The notes: a model not told the origin generated them from the sequence alone. 64,000 nt of DNA from Deltaproteobacteria bacterium (GCA_029547805.1 JAKPOP010000014.1:232962-296961), one strand, 5' to 3'. Numbered from the stretch's first letter, positions 39,773 through 49,131 are shown. A program made the numbers and translations.

Positions 39773-41128
39773 ATGGCCGACAGACGCCGATGGAGGTGGA
39801 TCGGGTGGGGAGGGGCGGCGCTGGCGGTCGGGATGCTGCTGGCGACCTGGCCCGCGGGTCGGGGATGGATGGCCGGGGTGCTGGCCGGGGCCGGGATCGG
39901 CCTGGGGGTCTGCTGGGAACGTCATCGGCGCCGGTGGAAGCGTCTGGTCGCCAACCTGCAGCCGATCTGGCTGCGCCTGCGGGACCTGGGGGTCGGTCTG
40001 CCCGAGGAACCGATCCGGGACCCACGGGAGATCGGGACCCGGCTGCAACGGGTCGGGGACTTCCTGACCAGCACCGTGACCCGGATGCGGGCCGAGAGCC
40101 GGCTGGTCCGGTCGATCCTGGAGGCCATGCGGGAAGGGGTGTTGGCCGTGGACCGGGATGGTCGGATCGTGCTGGTCAATTCCGGGATGCTGCGCCTCGT
40201 GGGGTTTTCCAGCAGCGCCCTGGGCCTGGCGCCCGGCGAGGTCCTCGGGTCGGGGGAACTGGTGGATGCCATCGAGGCGGCCCTGGGGGGGGCTCCCCAG
40301 AGCCGGGAGGTCGTGCTGGGGGAGGGGAACCCCCGGGTGCTGATGGCCAACGCCTCCCCGCTCGCAGAAGGGGAAGGAGCCCTGCTGGTGGTCCATGACA
40401 CGACCGAGACGCATCGCATCCACCAGATCCGGCGGGACTTCGTGGCCAACGTCAGCCACGAACTGCGCAATCCCCTGGCGACGATCCAGGGGGCCGTGGA
40501 GACGCTCCAGGGGATCTGGGAGGATCGGACGGTCTCGGAGGACGAGCAGCGCCTGCTGGACTCGGTGGCCCGGCAGACGGCCCGAATGTCGGCCCTGGTG
40601 CGGGATCTTCTGGGTCTGGCGCGCCTCGAGAGCGGCCAGGAGACCCTCCACCGCATCGAGGTGGACCTCGGGGACTTCCTGGCATCGCTGCTGGCGGTCT
40701 TCCAGGAACGGGCGGAACGCAAGGGGATCTCCCTGCAGTGGGACGTCGACCCGGGGGCCTCGTGTTCGTGCCTGGTGGACCCTTCGGCGCTGCACACGGT
40801 TCTGGGCAATCTCGTGGACAATGCCATCCGGTACTCCCGACCCGGCGATCAGGTGCAGGTGGTCGCCCTCGCCGGGCCCCCCGGCGAGGTCTGCCTCGAG
40901 GTGCGGGACACGGGGCCCGGGATCGGAGAGGCCCATCTCCCGAGGATCTTCGAGCGCTTCTACCGGGTGGACCCGGGCCGGTCCCGAGAGGAGGGGGGAA
41001 CGGGCCTGGGCCTGGCGCTGGTGAAGCACCTGGTCGCGGCGATGGGGGGCCAGGTCTCGGTGAAGTCCTCTCTGGGCCAGGGGACGGTCTTCACGGTGCG
41101 GCTCCCGGCGGGGGCCTCGGGGACCTGA
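39773..41128 (+). CDS. PhoR-like sensor histidine kinase (orphan)
   Basis: The 451-residue kinase has two N-terminal membrane helices with almost no periplasmic loop (about 8-50), a PAS-like domain (about 112-210), the HisKA domain with VSHELRNPL (His229), and an HATPase domain with N, G1 (DTGPGIG), F and G2 (GGTGLGLAL) boxes. It resembles PhoR/ResE kinases. No response regulator gene is adjacent. The nearest are the hybrid kinase and the GGDEF regulator 5-8 kb downstream. It is divergent from the haem-type Ser/Thr kinase, so they may share regulatory DNA. AGGAGG lies well upstream of ATG 39773, and GGAGGG is 4 nt before it. Confidence 0.85.
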   Translation: MADRRRWRWIGWGGAALAVGMLLATWPAGRGWMAGVLAGAGIGLGVCWERHRRRWKRLVANLQPIWLRLRDLGVGLPEEPIRDPREIGTRLQRVGDFLTSTVTRMRAESRLVRSILEAMREGVLAVDRDGRIVLVNSGMLRLVGFSSSALGLAPGEVLGSGELVDAIEAALGGAPQSREVVLGEGNPRVLMANASPLAEGEGALLVVHDTTETHRIHQIRRDFVANVSHELRNPLATIQGAVETLQGIWEDRTVSEDEQRLLDSVARQTARMSALVRDLLGLARLESGQETLHRIEVDLGDFLASLLAVFQERAERKGISLQWDVDPGASCSCLVDPSALHTVLGNLVDNAIRYSRPGDQVQVVALAGPPGEVCLEVRDTGPGIGEAHLPRIFERFYRVDPGRSREEGGTGLGLALVKHLVAAMGGQVSVKSSLGQGTVFTVRLPAGASGT

Positions 41129-41235
41129 GGGCCCCGGCCGACGCTGACGGGGGGCGGGAGGACCCGTCCCCGATTCCGAGGGCCTCCCTCCCCCTCGCCA
41201 ACCATCGTTGGAGGAGTTGCAGGAACGCCGTCTCG

Positions 41236-41265
41236 TTGCTTGGATGGGCCGGTTGATCATACTCT
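41236..41265 (+). promoter_or_regulatory. Promoter of the acylation operon
   Basis: TTGCTT, 18 nt, TACTCT, 31 nt before ATG 41297. This is the only promoter-like site I can find in front of the six-gene run. Confidence 0.4.
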
Positions 41266-41296
41266 CCGGTACGGTCCTCGAGGGGGTTTGACGGCG

Positions 41297-42370
41297 ATGG
41301 GGGCGGGCGTGGACGGGAGGGTGTCCCGGTGGCGGGGCGTCGTGTCGCCTTGCATCACGGGGGCCTCGGCCGTGCTCACGGTCGTTCTGTGCGACCTGGC
41401 CCTGGGGATGCTGGCCCCGCCCATTCTCCTCCGGGAGGTGGACGACGCCCTGAAGGAGTTGCGGAACAGCGACCCGACGGTGCTGGTCGTGGGGTCCAGC
41501 CACGCCCGGTCCTTCGTCCCGGTGGCCCGGGAACTGGAGGACCTCTCGGGAGGCCGCCAGCGGATGATCGCGGTGCCGGTGGAGTGGGGCAAGTGGACCT
41601 CCTATGAGTGGGTGATCGAAAACCGCCTCTGGCCCGAACTGGACCGGAAGGGCCAGGGGAGATGCGGTCCCGGAGGACCTTCCTGGGTGCTGCTCGTGAC
41701 CGAGTGGTGGGACTCGACGGCCCTGGACCCCGGGACCGGGCGGATCGACATGAACCTGCCGGCCCGGTCCTGGACCCTTGTCCATTTCCTGCGGGACGTC
41801 GCGGCGAACGGCCTGACTCCCTACAACCAGAACTTCCTCCAGAAGGTCTGGCGGGAGTGGTTCCGGGGATCGGCCCTGGTCCAGGATCGGGGCCTTGAGC
41901 GCATCCCCGAGGCGGTGAAGGATCGCCTCCGGGGACCCGAACCGGAACGCAAGGAGGCCAGTCGCCGCCGGCGGCTCGCCGGCTGGCGGCAGATGGTCGA
42001 GGCGGGGGAGGCGGCCCTCTTCGATCGGGACCAGGAGGCGGCCTTCGATCGCATCGTCGAGACCGTCCGGTCCCGGGGCTGCCACCTGGGGGTGCTGCTC
42101 TACCCGCGGATGCCCGGAACCCTGACGGACCGGGCCCGCCAGGGGACCCTCCAGTCCTTCTCCCGGCGCCTTCAGGAACGGTGTCGGCGCCAGGGCATCC
42201 CCTTCTGGGACCACACCACCGATGCCCCGTTGACCGACGAGGACTTCGCCGAGGACTTCGACCACATCCTCCCCGAGGGCAACCGGCGCCTGGCGCACTT
42301 CCTGCTCCAGGGCAGCCTTCGGTGGTTCTGGGACCCGGCGGTCCCGGGCCCGCAACAGGAGGCCCCATGA
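41297..42370 (+). CDS. Membrane-anchored SGNH-fold protein (DltD/AlgJ-like partner of MBOAT)
   Basis: The 357-residue protein has one N-terminal membrane helix (about 15-40) and an extracytoplasmic SGNH-type domain. The catalytic-type motif is VLVVGSSHARS (Ser68 in GxSH), and the matching Asp/His segment is EDFDHILPEGN near the C-terminus. Proteins of this build (DltD, AlgJ/AlgX, PatB-like) work with a neighbouring MBOAT to place acyl groups on a polymer outside the membrane. The next gene is that MBOAT, with an ATGA overlap. GAGGGGG precedes ATG 41297. The target polymer is unknown. Flippase and glycosyltransferase genes 8-12 kb downstream suggest a surface glycan. Confidence 0.75.
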   Translation: MGAGVDGRVSRWRGVVSPCITGASAVLTVVLCDLALGMLAPPILLREVDDALKELRNSDPTVLVVGSSHARSFVPVARELEDLSGGRQRMIAVPVEWGKWTSYEWVIENRLWPELDRKGQGRCGPGGPSWVLLVTEWWDSTALDPGTGRIDMNLPARSWTLVHFLRDVAANGLTPYNQNFLQKVWREWFRGSALVQDRGLERIPEAVKDRLRGPEPERKEASRRRRLAGWRQMVEAGEAALFDRDQEAAFDRIVETVRSRGCHLGVLLYPRMPGTLTDRARQGTLQSFSRRLQERCRRQGIPFWDHTTDAPLTDEDFAEDFDHILPEGNRRLAHFLLQGSLRWFWDPAVPGPQQEAP

Positions 42371-43854
42371 GTCTGGCCGGGCTCGAGATGGTCTTCTTCC
42401 TGCCGGCGGTGCTGCTGCTCTACTGGGCCGGTCCCCGGCACCGACACTGGCAGAACGGGGTCCTGGCGGTCGCTTCGGCGCTGTTCTACTTCACCTGGAG
42501 CCCTCGGCTCCTCGGGCTGCTGGCGGCGGCCATCGGGGTCTCCTTCGGGGCCGGGCGGTGGCTCCAGGTCCTGCCCCTGGAGGGGGTGTCCCAGGAGGAG
42601 GCGACGGTCCGGCGTCGCCGCCGGCGCTGGATCGTCACCGGGGCGGTGCTGGCCGAGGTGGGGATCCTGGGGGTCTTCAAGTATGCGGGCTTCTTCACGA
42701 ACTCCCTCGCGGCGATCCTCGACGCCCTGGGCCTCCCCGTCTCGTGGCCGGTGCTGCATCTGGCCCTGCCGCTGGGCATCTCCTACACGACCCTGATCCA
42801 GGTCGGCTACCTGCTGGAGGTCTACTGGGAGCGGACCCCGGCCTGTCGGGACCCACTGGCCTACGGGGTCTTCGTCGCCTTCTTCCCCCAGTTGATCGCC
42901 GGTCCCATCGCCCGGGCCCGGGAGCAGCTGCCCCAGTACCTGGAGGTCCGACGGCCGACCCCCGAGGCCGTCGCCACTGGGAGCCGCGAGTTCCTGCTGG
43001 GGTTCACGCTGAAGGCCTTCGTGGCCGACTGGGCGGCGCCGCACCTGGTCGACCCGGTCTTCCAGTCCCCCCTGGCCTTCGGGGCCGCTGCCGCCTGGGC
43101 GGGCCTGCTGGGGTATGCGGTGCAGCTCTTCAGCGACTTCGCGGGCTACAGCCTGATGGCCCTGGGGGTGGGTCGCCTCTTCGGGGTCGTCCTGCCGGTG
43201 AACTTCCGGCACCCCTATCTCTCGAAGAGCCTGGCGGAGTTCTGGAGGCGCTGGCACATCAGCCTCAACACCTGGCTCTTCGACTATCTCTTCGCGCCGC
43301 TGACCACCGGTCGGTCCTGGTTCCGGGGCAAGGCGGGGCCTGCCTTCGTGGTGGTGTTCCTGGTGTCCGGCCTCTGGCATGGGCCCACGTGGACCTATGT
43401 CCTGTGGGGAGGCCTCCACGGGGTGGCCCTCTGGGTCCACCATGCCTGGGACGAGACCTACAAGGGCCTCTGTCGCCGGGATCGGGCCTGGGTGGCCCGG
43501 CGCCGGTCCTCCTCCTACCTGCTGGCCTCCTGGGTCCTGACCCAGGGCTTCTTCCTGCTGACGCTGATTCCCTTCCGGGCGCCGAACCTCGGGGTCGCTG
43601 CGGACCTCGTCCGGGCGATGGCCGGTGGCGGGTCCGGGGGGACGCTGCCGGAGGGTCTGGGGTTCCAGGGGGCGGCGGCCCTGGCGTTCTTCGTGGCCTG
43701 GCACGTGGCCGAGTTCCGCCCCGGCGCCTGGGCCATCGGGTGGTTCGAACGCCTTCCGGCGCCGGTTCGGGGAGTCGCCTACGGCCTCTGGGTGGTGTTC
43801 CTGGCCATCTACGTTCCCCTGGGGGCGGCGACGTTCATCTACGGGCAGTTCTGA
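42367..43854 (+). CDS. MBOAT-family O-acyltransferase (AlgI/DltB-like)
   Basis: This 495-residue membrane protein has about eleven helices. MBOAT landmarks are the FWRRWHISL segment with His297 and the conserved SGLWHGPTW with His338, plus VNFRHPYLSKS before it. These are the two histidines of the AlgI/DltB/PatA type, which move an acyl group across the membrane to an acceptor. The gene overlaps the SGNH gene by 4 nt and precedes the acyl carrier gene by 21 nt, the order expected if it takes the acyl group from that carrier. Confidence 0.9.
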   Translation: MSLAGLEMVFFLPAVLLLYWAGPRHRHWQNGVLAVASALFYFTWSPRLLGLLAAAIGVSFGAGRWLQVLPLEGVSQEEATVRRRRRRWIVTGAVLAEVGILGVFKYAGFFTNSLAAILDALGLPVSWPVLHLALPLGISYTTLIQVGYLLEVYWERTPACRDPLAYGVFVAFFPQLIAGPIARAREQLPQYLEVRRPTPEAVATGSREFLLGFTLKAFVADWAAPHLVDPVFQSPLAFGAAAAWAGLLGYAVQLFSDFAGYSLMALGVGRLFGVVLPVNFRHPYLSKSLAEFWRRWHISLNTWLFDYLFAPLTTGRSWFRGKAGPAFVVVFLVSGLWHGPTWTYVLWGGLHGVALWVHHAWDETYKGLCRRDRAWVARRRSSSYLLASWVLTQGFFLLTLIPFRAPNLGVAADLVRAMAGGGSGGTLPEGLGFQGAAALAFFVAWHVAEFRPGAWAIGWFERLPAPVRGVAYGLWVVFLAIYVPLGAATFIYGQF

Positions 43855-43875
43855 GGCATCTCATGGGAGGGGGAC

Positions 43876-44145
43876 ATGGACCGGGGCGCCTTGCGGCAGC
43901 GGATCATCGATTGGCTGGACGACCAGTACCACTTCGGGGAGGCGGAACAGAAGATCGGGGATGACGACGCCTCGTTCCTGGACCGGGGAGTCCTGGACTC
44001 CCTGGGCTTCGTGGCGTTGATCGTCTGGCTCGAGGACCTCTTGCACCTGGCGATCGATCGCAGGAACATCAGCCGGGAGAACTTCGACAGCATGAACAAG
44101 ATCCTGGACTACGTCGAGCGACGCCTCGCCGGGGAGCGTTCATGA
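43876..44145 (+). CDS. Acyl carrier protein (DltC-like)
   Basis: The 89-residue carrier has the 4'-phosphopantetheine attachment site GVLDSLGF (Ser42) in a typical acidic helix II. The stretch around ISRENFDSMNKI resembles the DltC helix III region (DREEWATPNKI) more than fatty-acid ACP. GGAGGGGG precedes ATG 43876. Lying between an MBOAT and an acyl-activating enzyme, and overlapping the latter by 4 nt, it is the likely carrier of the transferred acyl group. Confidence 0.88.
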   Translation: MDRGALRQRIIDWLDDQYHFGEAEQKIGDDDASFLDRGVLDSLGFVALIVWLEDLLHLAIDRRNISRENFDSMNKILDYVERRLAGERS

Positions 44146-46157
44146 GCGACGGAACCGTGATCCACCAGCCGGATCCTCGCCGGGCCGCGGCGTCCCAGAT
44201 GGCCTCCTTTCAGCGCCTCTGCGAGGACCGGGTGGGGCGGCGCTTCGGCTCCTGGCCCGAGTTCCATCGATGGTCGGTGGAGTGTTTCCGGGACTTCTGG
44301 CGCCTCTTCCTGGAGTGGGCCGACCCGGCGGTGGAGGGCGATCGGGATCCCGTCTGCGAGGGCCAGGACATCGAGACGGCCGCCTTTTTCCCCCGGCTCC
44401 GACTCAACCACTCCTGGAACCTGCTGCGCCCCGGTCCCGGCCAGGAGGAGGAGACGGCCCTGATCGCCCGGGACGAGACGGGTCGCCGGGTCACCTGGAC
44501 CCGGCGCCGGCTCCGGAAACGGGTCGCCGAGGTGGCGCAGGCGCTCCGGGCTCGTGGCGTGGGGCCCGGGGACCGGGTGGTGGCCATTGCCCGGAACGAC
44601 GAGGCGGCGGTGGTGGCGAGCCTTGCCGCGACGGCCCTCGGGGCCGCCTGGTCGTCCATCGGACCGGATCAGGGCGTCGATGCGGTGCTCTCCCGGTTCC
44701 GGCAACTGGACCCGAAGGTCCTCTTCGCCACGGGGCACCGCTTCTACCAGGGCCAGCGGGTGGACCTGCTGCCCCTGCTCCGGGAGGTCGTCCCGGCGCT
44801 GCCGACGGTGGAGAGGGTCCTCTCCCTCGATGCATCGGACCTCGGGAGCCTGGCCTCGGGCCGCCTGGAGGACCTGGGTGACGGGGCCGGTGGCGAGGCC
44901 TTCGATTGGCCCCGCTTCCCCTTCTCCCATCCGCTCTACGTGATGTTCAGCAGCGGCACCACCGGGGTCCCCAAGTGCATCCTTCACGGGGCTGGCGGGT
45001 CGTTGCTGGAGCACCTGAAGGAGCACCGGCTGCACTCGGACATGGGGCCCGGAGACCGGCTGCTCTTCACCACCAGCGCCGGGTGGATGATGTGGAACTG
45101 GCAGGTCTCGGCCCTGGCGTCCGGGACCACGGTGGTGGCCTACGACGGTTCGCCGACCTGGCCGACGCCGGATGCCCTGTGGCGGGTGGTCGCCGAGGAG
45201 AAGGTCACGGTCTTCGGCACCAGTCCGGCCTTCCTCCAGTTCTGCCGGGAATCGGGACTGGAACCGGGGCGATCCCTGGACCTCTCGGCCCTTCGGACGA
45301 TCCAGTCCACGGGGTCCGTGCTCCATGGCGACCTCTATCCCTGGGTCCGGGAGGCCGTGGGAGACCTGCCGCTCCACTCCATCTCCGGGGGCACCGACAT
45401 CCTCGGGTGCTTCGTGCTGGGCCACCCGATGCTGCCGGTGCGCCAGGGACGCAGTCCGTGCGTGAGCCTGGCCATGGACGTCCGTTCCCTGAGGGCCCCG
45501 GGGGTCCCGGAGGACGGCGTCGGGGAACTGGTCTGCGGGACGCCCTTCCCTTCCCGGCCCGTGGGCTTCCACGGGGACCCGGACGGCACGCGCTTCCATG
45601 CGGCCTACTTCGCCCAGAACCCCGGCTTCTGGACCCACGGGGACTTCCTGCGCCTGTTCCCGGACGGCAGTGCGGCGGTGCTGGGCCGCAGCGACGGCGT
45701 GATGAACATCCGGGGCGTCCGGATCGGGCCCGCGGAGATCTATGCCATCCTGAGGGACGTCTTGGAGATTCGTCAGGCGATGGCGCTGGAACAGCAGGCC
45801 CCCGAGGACCCCGGTGGGACGCGGCTCGTGCTGCTGGTCCAGATGCAGCCGGGGCAGGTGCTGGATCGCCCGTTGACTCTGCGCATCAAGCGGGAACTGA
45901 GCCGCCGGGCCTCCCGGGTCCATGTCCCGGCGGTGGTGGTGGAGGTCCCGGACCTCCCGGTCACCCACAACGGCAAGGTCTCGGAAAAGGCTGCCCGGGA
46001 GGCCATCCACGGCCGCCTTCCCGCGAACCTCCAGGCCCTCCGGAATCCCGAGTGCCTGGACCTCCTGCGCGAGCATCCCGATCTGGGAGGACGCTTCCTT
46101 CGGGCGTCGAGGGACGCCCAGGTGGAGGGGACCCATGACCATCGGACCCGCCAGTGA
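44142..46157 (+). CDS. Acetoacetyl-CoA-synthetase-like acyl-activating enzyme
   Basis: The 671-residue adenylate-forming enzyme is laid out like acetoacetyl-CoA synthetase (EC 6.2.1.16). It has an N-terminal ACS cap (FHRWSVECFRDFW), P-loop SSGTTGVPK (270-278), an ISGGTDI segment, THGDFLRLFPDG, GRSDGVMNIRGVRIGPAEIY and a C-terminal catalytic lysine (THNGKVSEKA). All core motifs are intact. The stop of the carrier gene overlaps its ATG (ATGA). By analogy with DltA, I infer that it may load an acyl group (acetoacetyl or another short 3-oxo/hydroxy acid) on the carrier. An ordinary role in ketone-body or PHB metabolism would not need that placement. Confidence 0.82.
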   Translation: MSDGTVIHQPDPRRAAASQMASFQRLCEDRVGRRFGSWPEFHRWSVECFRDFWRLFLEWADPAVEGDRDPVCEGQDIETAAFFPRLRLNHSWNLLRPGPGQEEETALIARDETGRRVTWTRRRLRKRVAEVAQALRARGVGPGDRVVAIARNDEAAVVASLAATALGAAWSSIGPDQGVDAVLSRFRQLDPKVLFATGHRFYQGQRVDLLPLLREVVPALPTVERVLSLDASDLGSLASGRLEDLGDGAGGEAFDWPRFPFSHPLYVMFSSGTTGVPKCILHGAGGSLLEHLKEHRLHSDMGPGDRLLFTTSAGWMMWNWQVSALASGTTVVAYDGSPTWPTPDALWRVVAEEKVTVFGTSPAFLQFCRESGLEPGRSLDLSALRTIQSTGSVLHGDLYPWVREAVGDLPLHSISGGTDILGCFVLGHPMLPVRQGRSPCVSLAMDVRSLRAPGVPEDGVGELVCGTPFPSRPVGFHGDPDGTRFHAAYFAQNPGFWTHGDFLRLFPDGSAAVLGRSDGVMNIRGVRIGPAEIYAILRDVLEIRQAMALEQQAPEDPGGTRLVLLVQMQPGQVLDRPLTLRIKRELSRRASRVHVPAVVVEVPDLPVTHNGKVSEKAAREAIHGRLPANLQALRNPECLDLLREHPDLGGRFLRASRDAQVEGTHDHRTRQ

Positions 46158-48171
46158 GGCCGGAACGCCGGTCGAGGACCTCCAGAGGGCCTTGCAGGAG
46201 ACTCGCGCCGAACTGCGGGAGGCCCTGCGGGTCAAGAGCGAGTTCCTGGCGGTCATCAGCCACGAGATCCGGACTCCCCTGAACGCCATCGTGGGGATGA
46301 CCCGGCTGACTCTGGACACCCCCCTGACCGACGAGCAGCGGGAGAACCTCACGGTGATCCAGGAGGCCACCGAGGACCTTCTGCGTCTGGTCAACGATGT
46401 CCTGGACATGAGTTGGAGCGAGTGGGGCCGCGGGGAGCTGCAGGAGATCCCCTTCGACCTCCGGGTGGCGGTGGACCGGGCCCTGGACACGGTGGTCTTC
46501 CGGGCCCATGAGAAGGGCCTCGAACTGATCTCCCTGATCGACGCCGAGGTCCCGGCCCGGCTCGTGGGGGACCCTGGACGGATCCGGCAGGTGCTGGTGA
46601 ACCTGCTGTCCAATGCCGTGAAGTTCACCGAGAAGGGAGAAGTGGCGATGGAGGTCCGCCAGGACCCGTCGGTCGCTCGGATTCCCGAGGAGGTGGGGAT
46701 CCACTTCGCGGTGGTGGATACGGGGATCGGCATCGCCGAGGACCAGGTCGCCCGGATCTTCGAGCCCTTCACCCAGGGGGACGGGTCGATCCGGCGGCGC
46801 TATGGCGGGACCGGGCTGGGGCTCGCCATCTGCCGGACGCTGGTCGAGCGGATGGGGGGACGACTGGAGGTGGAGTCCCGGCCGGGCCTGGGGAGCACCT
46901 TCCACTGCCGCGTTCCTCTGCGGCGCCAGGCGGGGGAGCAGGCATCGACGGCCACCCGGGCGGACCTCCGGGGGATGCGGGTGCTCGTGGCCGACGACAC
47001 GCCGAGCAACCAGTACGTGCTGACCCGCATGCTGGCCCAGTGGGGCTGCCAGCCCCAGGCGGTCCCCGACGGGGAGCAGGCCCTGGAGGTCCTGGTGCGG
47101 GCCCGGCGGGAGGGGAATCCCTTTCGCCTGCTGTTGCTGGACATGATGATGGAGCCCTGGGACGGCGAGGAGACGGCCCGGCGGGTCAAGAATCATCCCG
47201 AGGTCCGGGAGACCTCGATCCTGGTGCTGACCTCCCTGGGGCGACGGGGGGATGCCCGTCGGCTGCAGCAACTGGGCGTGGAGGGCTACCTGCTGAAGCC
47301 CGTGAAGCAGACCCAGTTGCTGGACGCCATCCGGCAGGTGGTGGATCCCGCGAACGGCCGGCATCGCCCCATGGTGACCCGCCACACCGTGGAGGAGCGG
47401 AGTTTCGAGGGGGTCCAGGTGCTGCTGGTGGAGGACCAGCCCCTGAACCAGAAGGTGGCGATCCGCTACCTGCAGCGTCAGGGCATCCGGGTGGTCACGG
47501 CGGACAGCGGTGCGGCGGCGCTGGCGGCCCTCCGGGACCACCGGGTGGACCTGGTGCTGATGGACCTCCAGATGCCGGGCATGGACGGGCTCGAGACGAC
47601 GCGGCGCATCCGGGAGGCGGAGCAGCAGGAGGGGCGACCCAGGCTGCCGATCCTGGCGATGACTGCCCATGTCCTCCCGGGGGACCGGGAGCGGTGCCTC
47701 GAGGCGGGAATGGACGACTACCTCACGAAGCCCCTGGACAAGGACGTCTTCTTCCAGGTCCTCGGGCAGTGGCTGCCCCTCGGGGCCCAGGGCGAGTCGG
47801 CCCGGGGAGTCCGGGACAGCCTGTCGGGGGAGTTGCAGGCGGTCTGGGATCGCCACGGGGAGGACCCGGCCTTCTTCCGGGAACTGGCCACGGTGTTCCT
47901 GGAGGATACGCCTCGTAACCTCCAGGCCCTCCAGCATGCCCTGGACCGCCCGGACCCGGAGGCGGCGATGCGTCTGGCCCACGCCCTCAAAGGGACGACC
48001 CGCACCTTTGGCCTGGAGAGCCTGGCGATGCTCTTCCTGCGCATCGAGTGGGCCTGCCGGGAACGGCGGTTCCTGGAGGCCCGGGAGGCCCTGGCCCGGG
48101 CTCAGGCGCAGTACGATCGCGTCGAACGGTCGCTCCAGGCCTTCCTGGAGCACCGGGAAGGAGGGGAGTGA
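46135..48171 (+). CDS. Cytosolic hybrid histidine kinase with two receivers and Hpt
   Basis: The 678-residue protein has no membrane helix or sensor domain: coiled coil (about 12-35), HisKA with ISHEIRTPL (His43), HATPase (DTGIGI, GGTGLGLA), receiver 1 (Asp336 in LLLLDMMM), receiver 2 (Asp477 in LVLMDLQMPGMDG) and an Hpt domain (His617 in AHALKGTTR). It is thus a one-protein phosphorelay. Input must come from another protein, perhaps through the N-terminal helix. It overlaps the ligase gene by 23 nt and meets the GGDEF gene at TGATG, so all three are one unit. Confidence 0.9.
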   Translation: MTIGPASEAGTPVEDLQRALQETRAELREALRVKSEFLAVISHEIRTPLNAIVGMTRLTLDTPLTDEQRENLTVIQEATEDLLRLVNDVLDMSWSEWGRGELQEIPFDLRVAVDRALDTVVFRAHEKGLELISLIDAEVPARLVGDPGRIRQVLVNLLSNAVKFTEKGEVAMEVRQDPSVARIPEEVGIHFAVVDTGIGIAEDQVARIFEPFTQGDGSIRRRYGGTGLGLAICRTLVERMGGRLEVESRPGLGSTFHCRVPLRRQAGEQASTATRADLRGMRVLVADDTPSNQYVLTRMLAQWGCQPQAVPDGEQALEVLVRARREGNPFRLLLLDMMMEPWDGEETARRVKNHPEVRETSILVLTSLGRRGDARRLQQLGVEGYLLKPVKQTQLLDAIRQVVDPANGRHRPMVTRHTVEERSFEGVQVLLVEDQPLNQKVAIRYLQRQGIRVVTADSGAAALAALRDHRVDLVLMDLQMPGMDGLETTRRIREAEQQEGRPRLPILAMTAHVLPGDRERCLEAGMDDYLTKPLDKDVFFQVLGQWLPLGAQGESARGVRDSLSGELQAVWDRHGEDPAFFRELATVFLEDTPRNLQALQHALDRPDPEAAMRLAHALKGTTRTFGLESLAMLFLRIEWACRERRFLEAREALARAQAQYDRVERSLQAFLEHREGGE

Positions 48172-49091
48172 TGCGGGTGCTGGTGGTGGACGACGACCGC
48201 CTGACCCGGCGGATGCTGGAGCGCTACCTGACCGACCTGGGCTACGAGGTCATCGCGGCCCAGGACGGGGCCGAGGCGCTGCGGATCCTGGAGACCCGCC
48301 GCGTTCCCATCGTGCTGACGGACTGGGAGATGCCCGGGATCAGCGGACTGGAACTGGTGCGAAGGATCCGGGAGGACCCGGAGGCCCCCTTCCGCTACCT
48401 GATCTTCCTGACGGTGCGGGAGTCCCGGGAGGACCTGGTCCGGGGCATCGAGGCCGGGGCCGACGACTACATTCGCAAGCCCTTCGATCGGTCCGAACTG
48501 GCGGTCCGGGTCCGGGCCGGGGAGCGGATCGTGCGCCTCCAGGAGCGCCTGGAACGCCTGGCGGACACGGACCCCCTGACCGACACGCTGAACCGCCGGG
48601 GCCTGGAGCGGTGGCTTCGGGAGCAGGAGGAGGACCGGATGCGGGAGGGCCAGCGAATGGCCTTCGTGATGGTGGACCTGGACCACTTCAAGAGCATCAA
48701 CGACCTCTTCGGCCATGCCACGGGGGATCGCTTCCTCTGCCAGGCCGCCCGGTGTCTGGTGGACCACTTCCCCCCGGGGTCTCGGGTCGCCCGGATGGGC
48801 GGCGAGGAGTTCCTGGCCATCTTCCCCGTGGCCCGGGTCGAGGAGGCGCTGCAGGCCGCCGAGAGGGTCCGGGCGGCCCTGCCCGCCATGCCGGTGTTCC
48901 CCACGCGGGATGGGGCTCCCGTTCACCTGAAGGCCTCCCTGGGCGTGGCCATTCTCGAAGGCCCCCTGGACGCCGACGCCTTCGACCGCCTGCTCCGGAG
49001 GGCCGATGCCGCCCTCTACCGGTCCAAGGACCTGGGACGCAACCGGGTGACCCTGTGGGAGCCGGGCATGATCCCCCACGAGGGCTCCTGA
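48171..49091 (+). CDS. Response regulator with GGDEF output (diguanylate cyclase)
   Basis: The 306-residue protein has an N-terminal receiver (VVDDD, phospho-acceptor Asp in VLTDWEMPG, Lys in IRKPF) and a GGDEF domain with the active motif RMGGEEF and the VDLDHFKSIND segment. It should make c-di-GMP when phosphorylated. The inhibitory site (RxxD five residues before GGEEF) is absent (PPGSRVARM), so product feedback at that site is unlikely. Coupled at TGATG to the hybrid kinase with its Hpt domain, it is the obvious end of that relay, which would put c-di-GMP made here in charge of surface modification. Confidence 0.9.
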   Translation: MRVLVVDDDRLTRRMLERYLTDLGYEVIAAQDGAEALRILETRRVPIVLTDWEMPGISGLELVRRIREDPEAPFRYLIFLTVRESREDLVRGIEAGADDYIRKPFDRSELAVRVRAGERIVRLQERLERLADTDPLTDTLNRRGLERWLREQEEDRMREGQRMAFVMVDLDHFKSINDLFGHATGDRFLCQAARCLVDHFPPGSRVARMGGEEFLAIFPVARVEEALQAAERVRAALPAMPVFPTRDGAPVHLKASLGVAILEGPLDADAFDRLLRRADAALYRSKDLGRNRVTLWEPGMIPHEGS

Positions 49092-49131
49092 GGACGGTTT
49101 CCGCTCCTGGGGGTGTTTCCGAGGGACTCCG

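Noticed and set aside
44142..46157. Reading the ligase as a plain housekeeping acetoacetyl-CoA synthetase
   Set aside because: Not fully excluded, but its 4-nt overlap with the carrier gene inside an MBOAT operon makes an unlinked metabolic role less likely.
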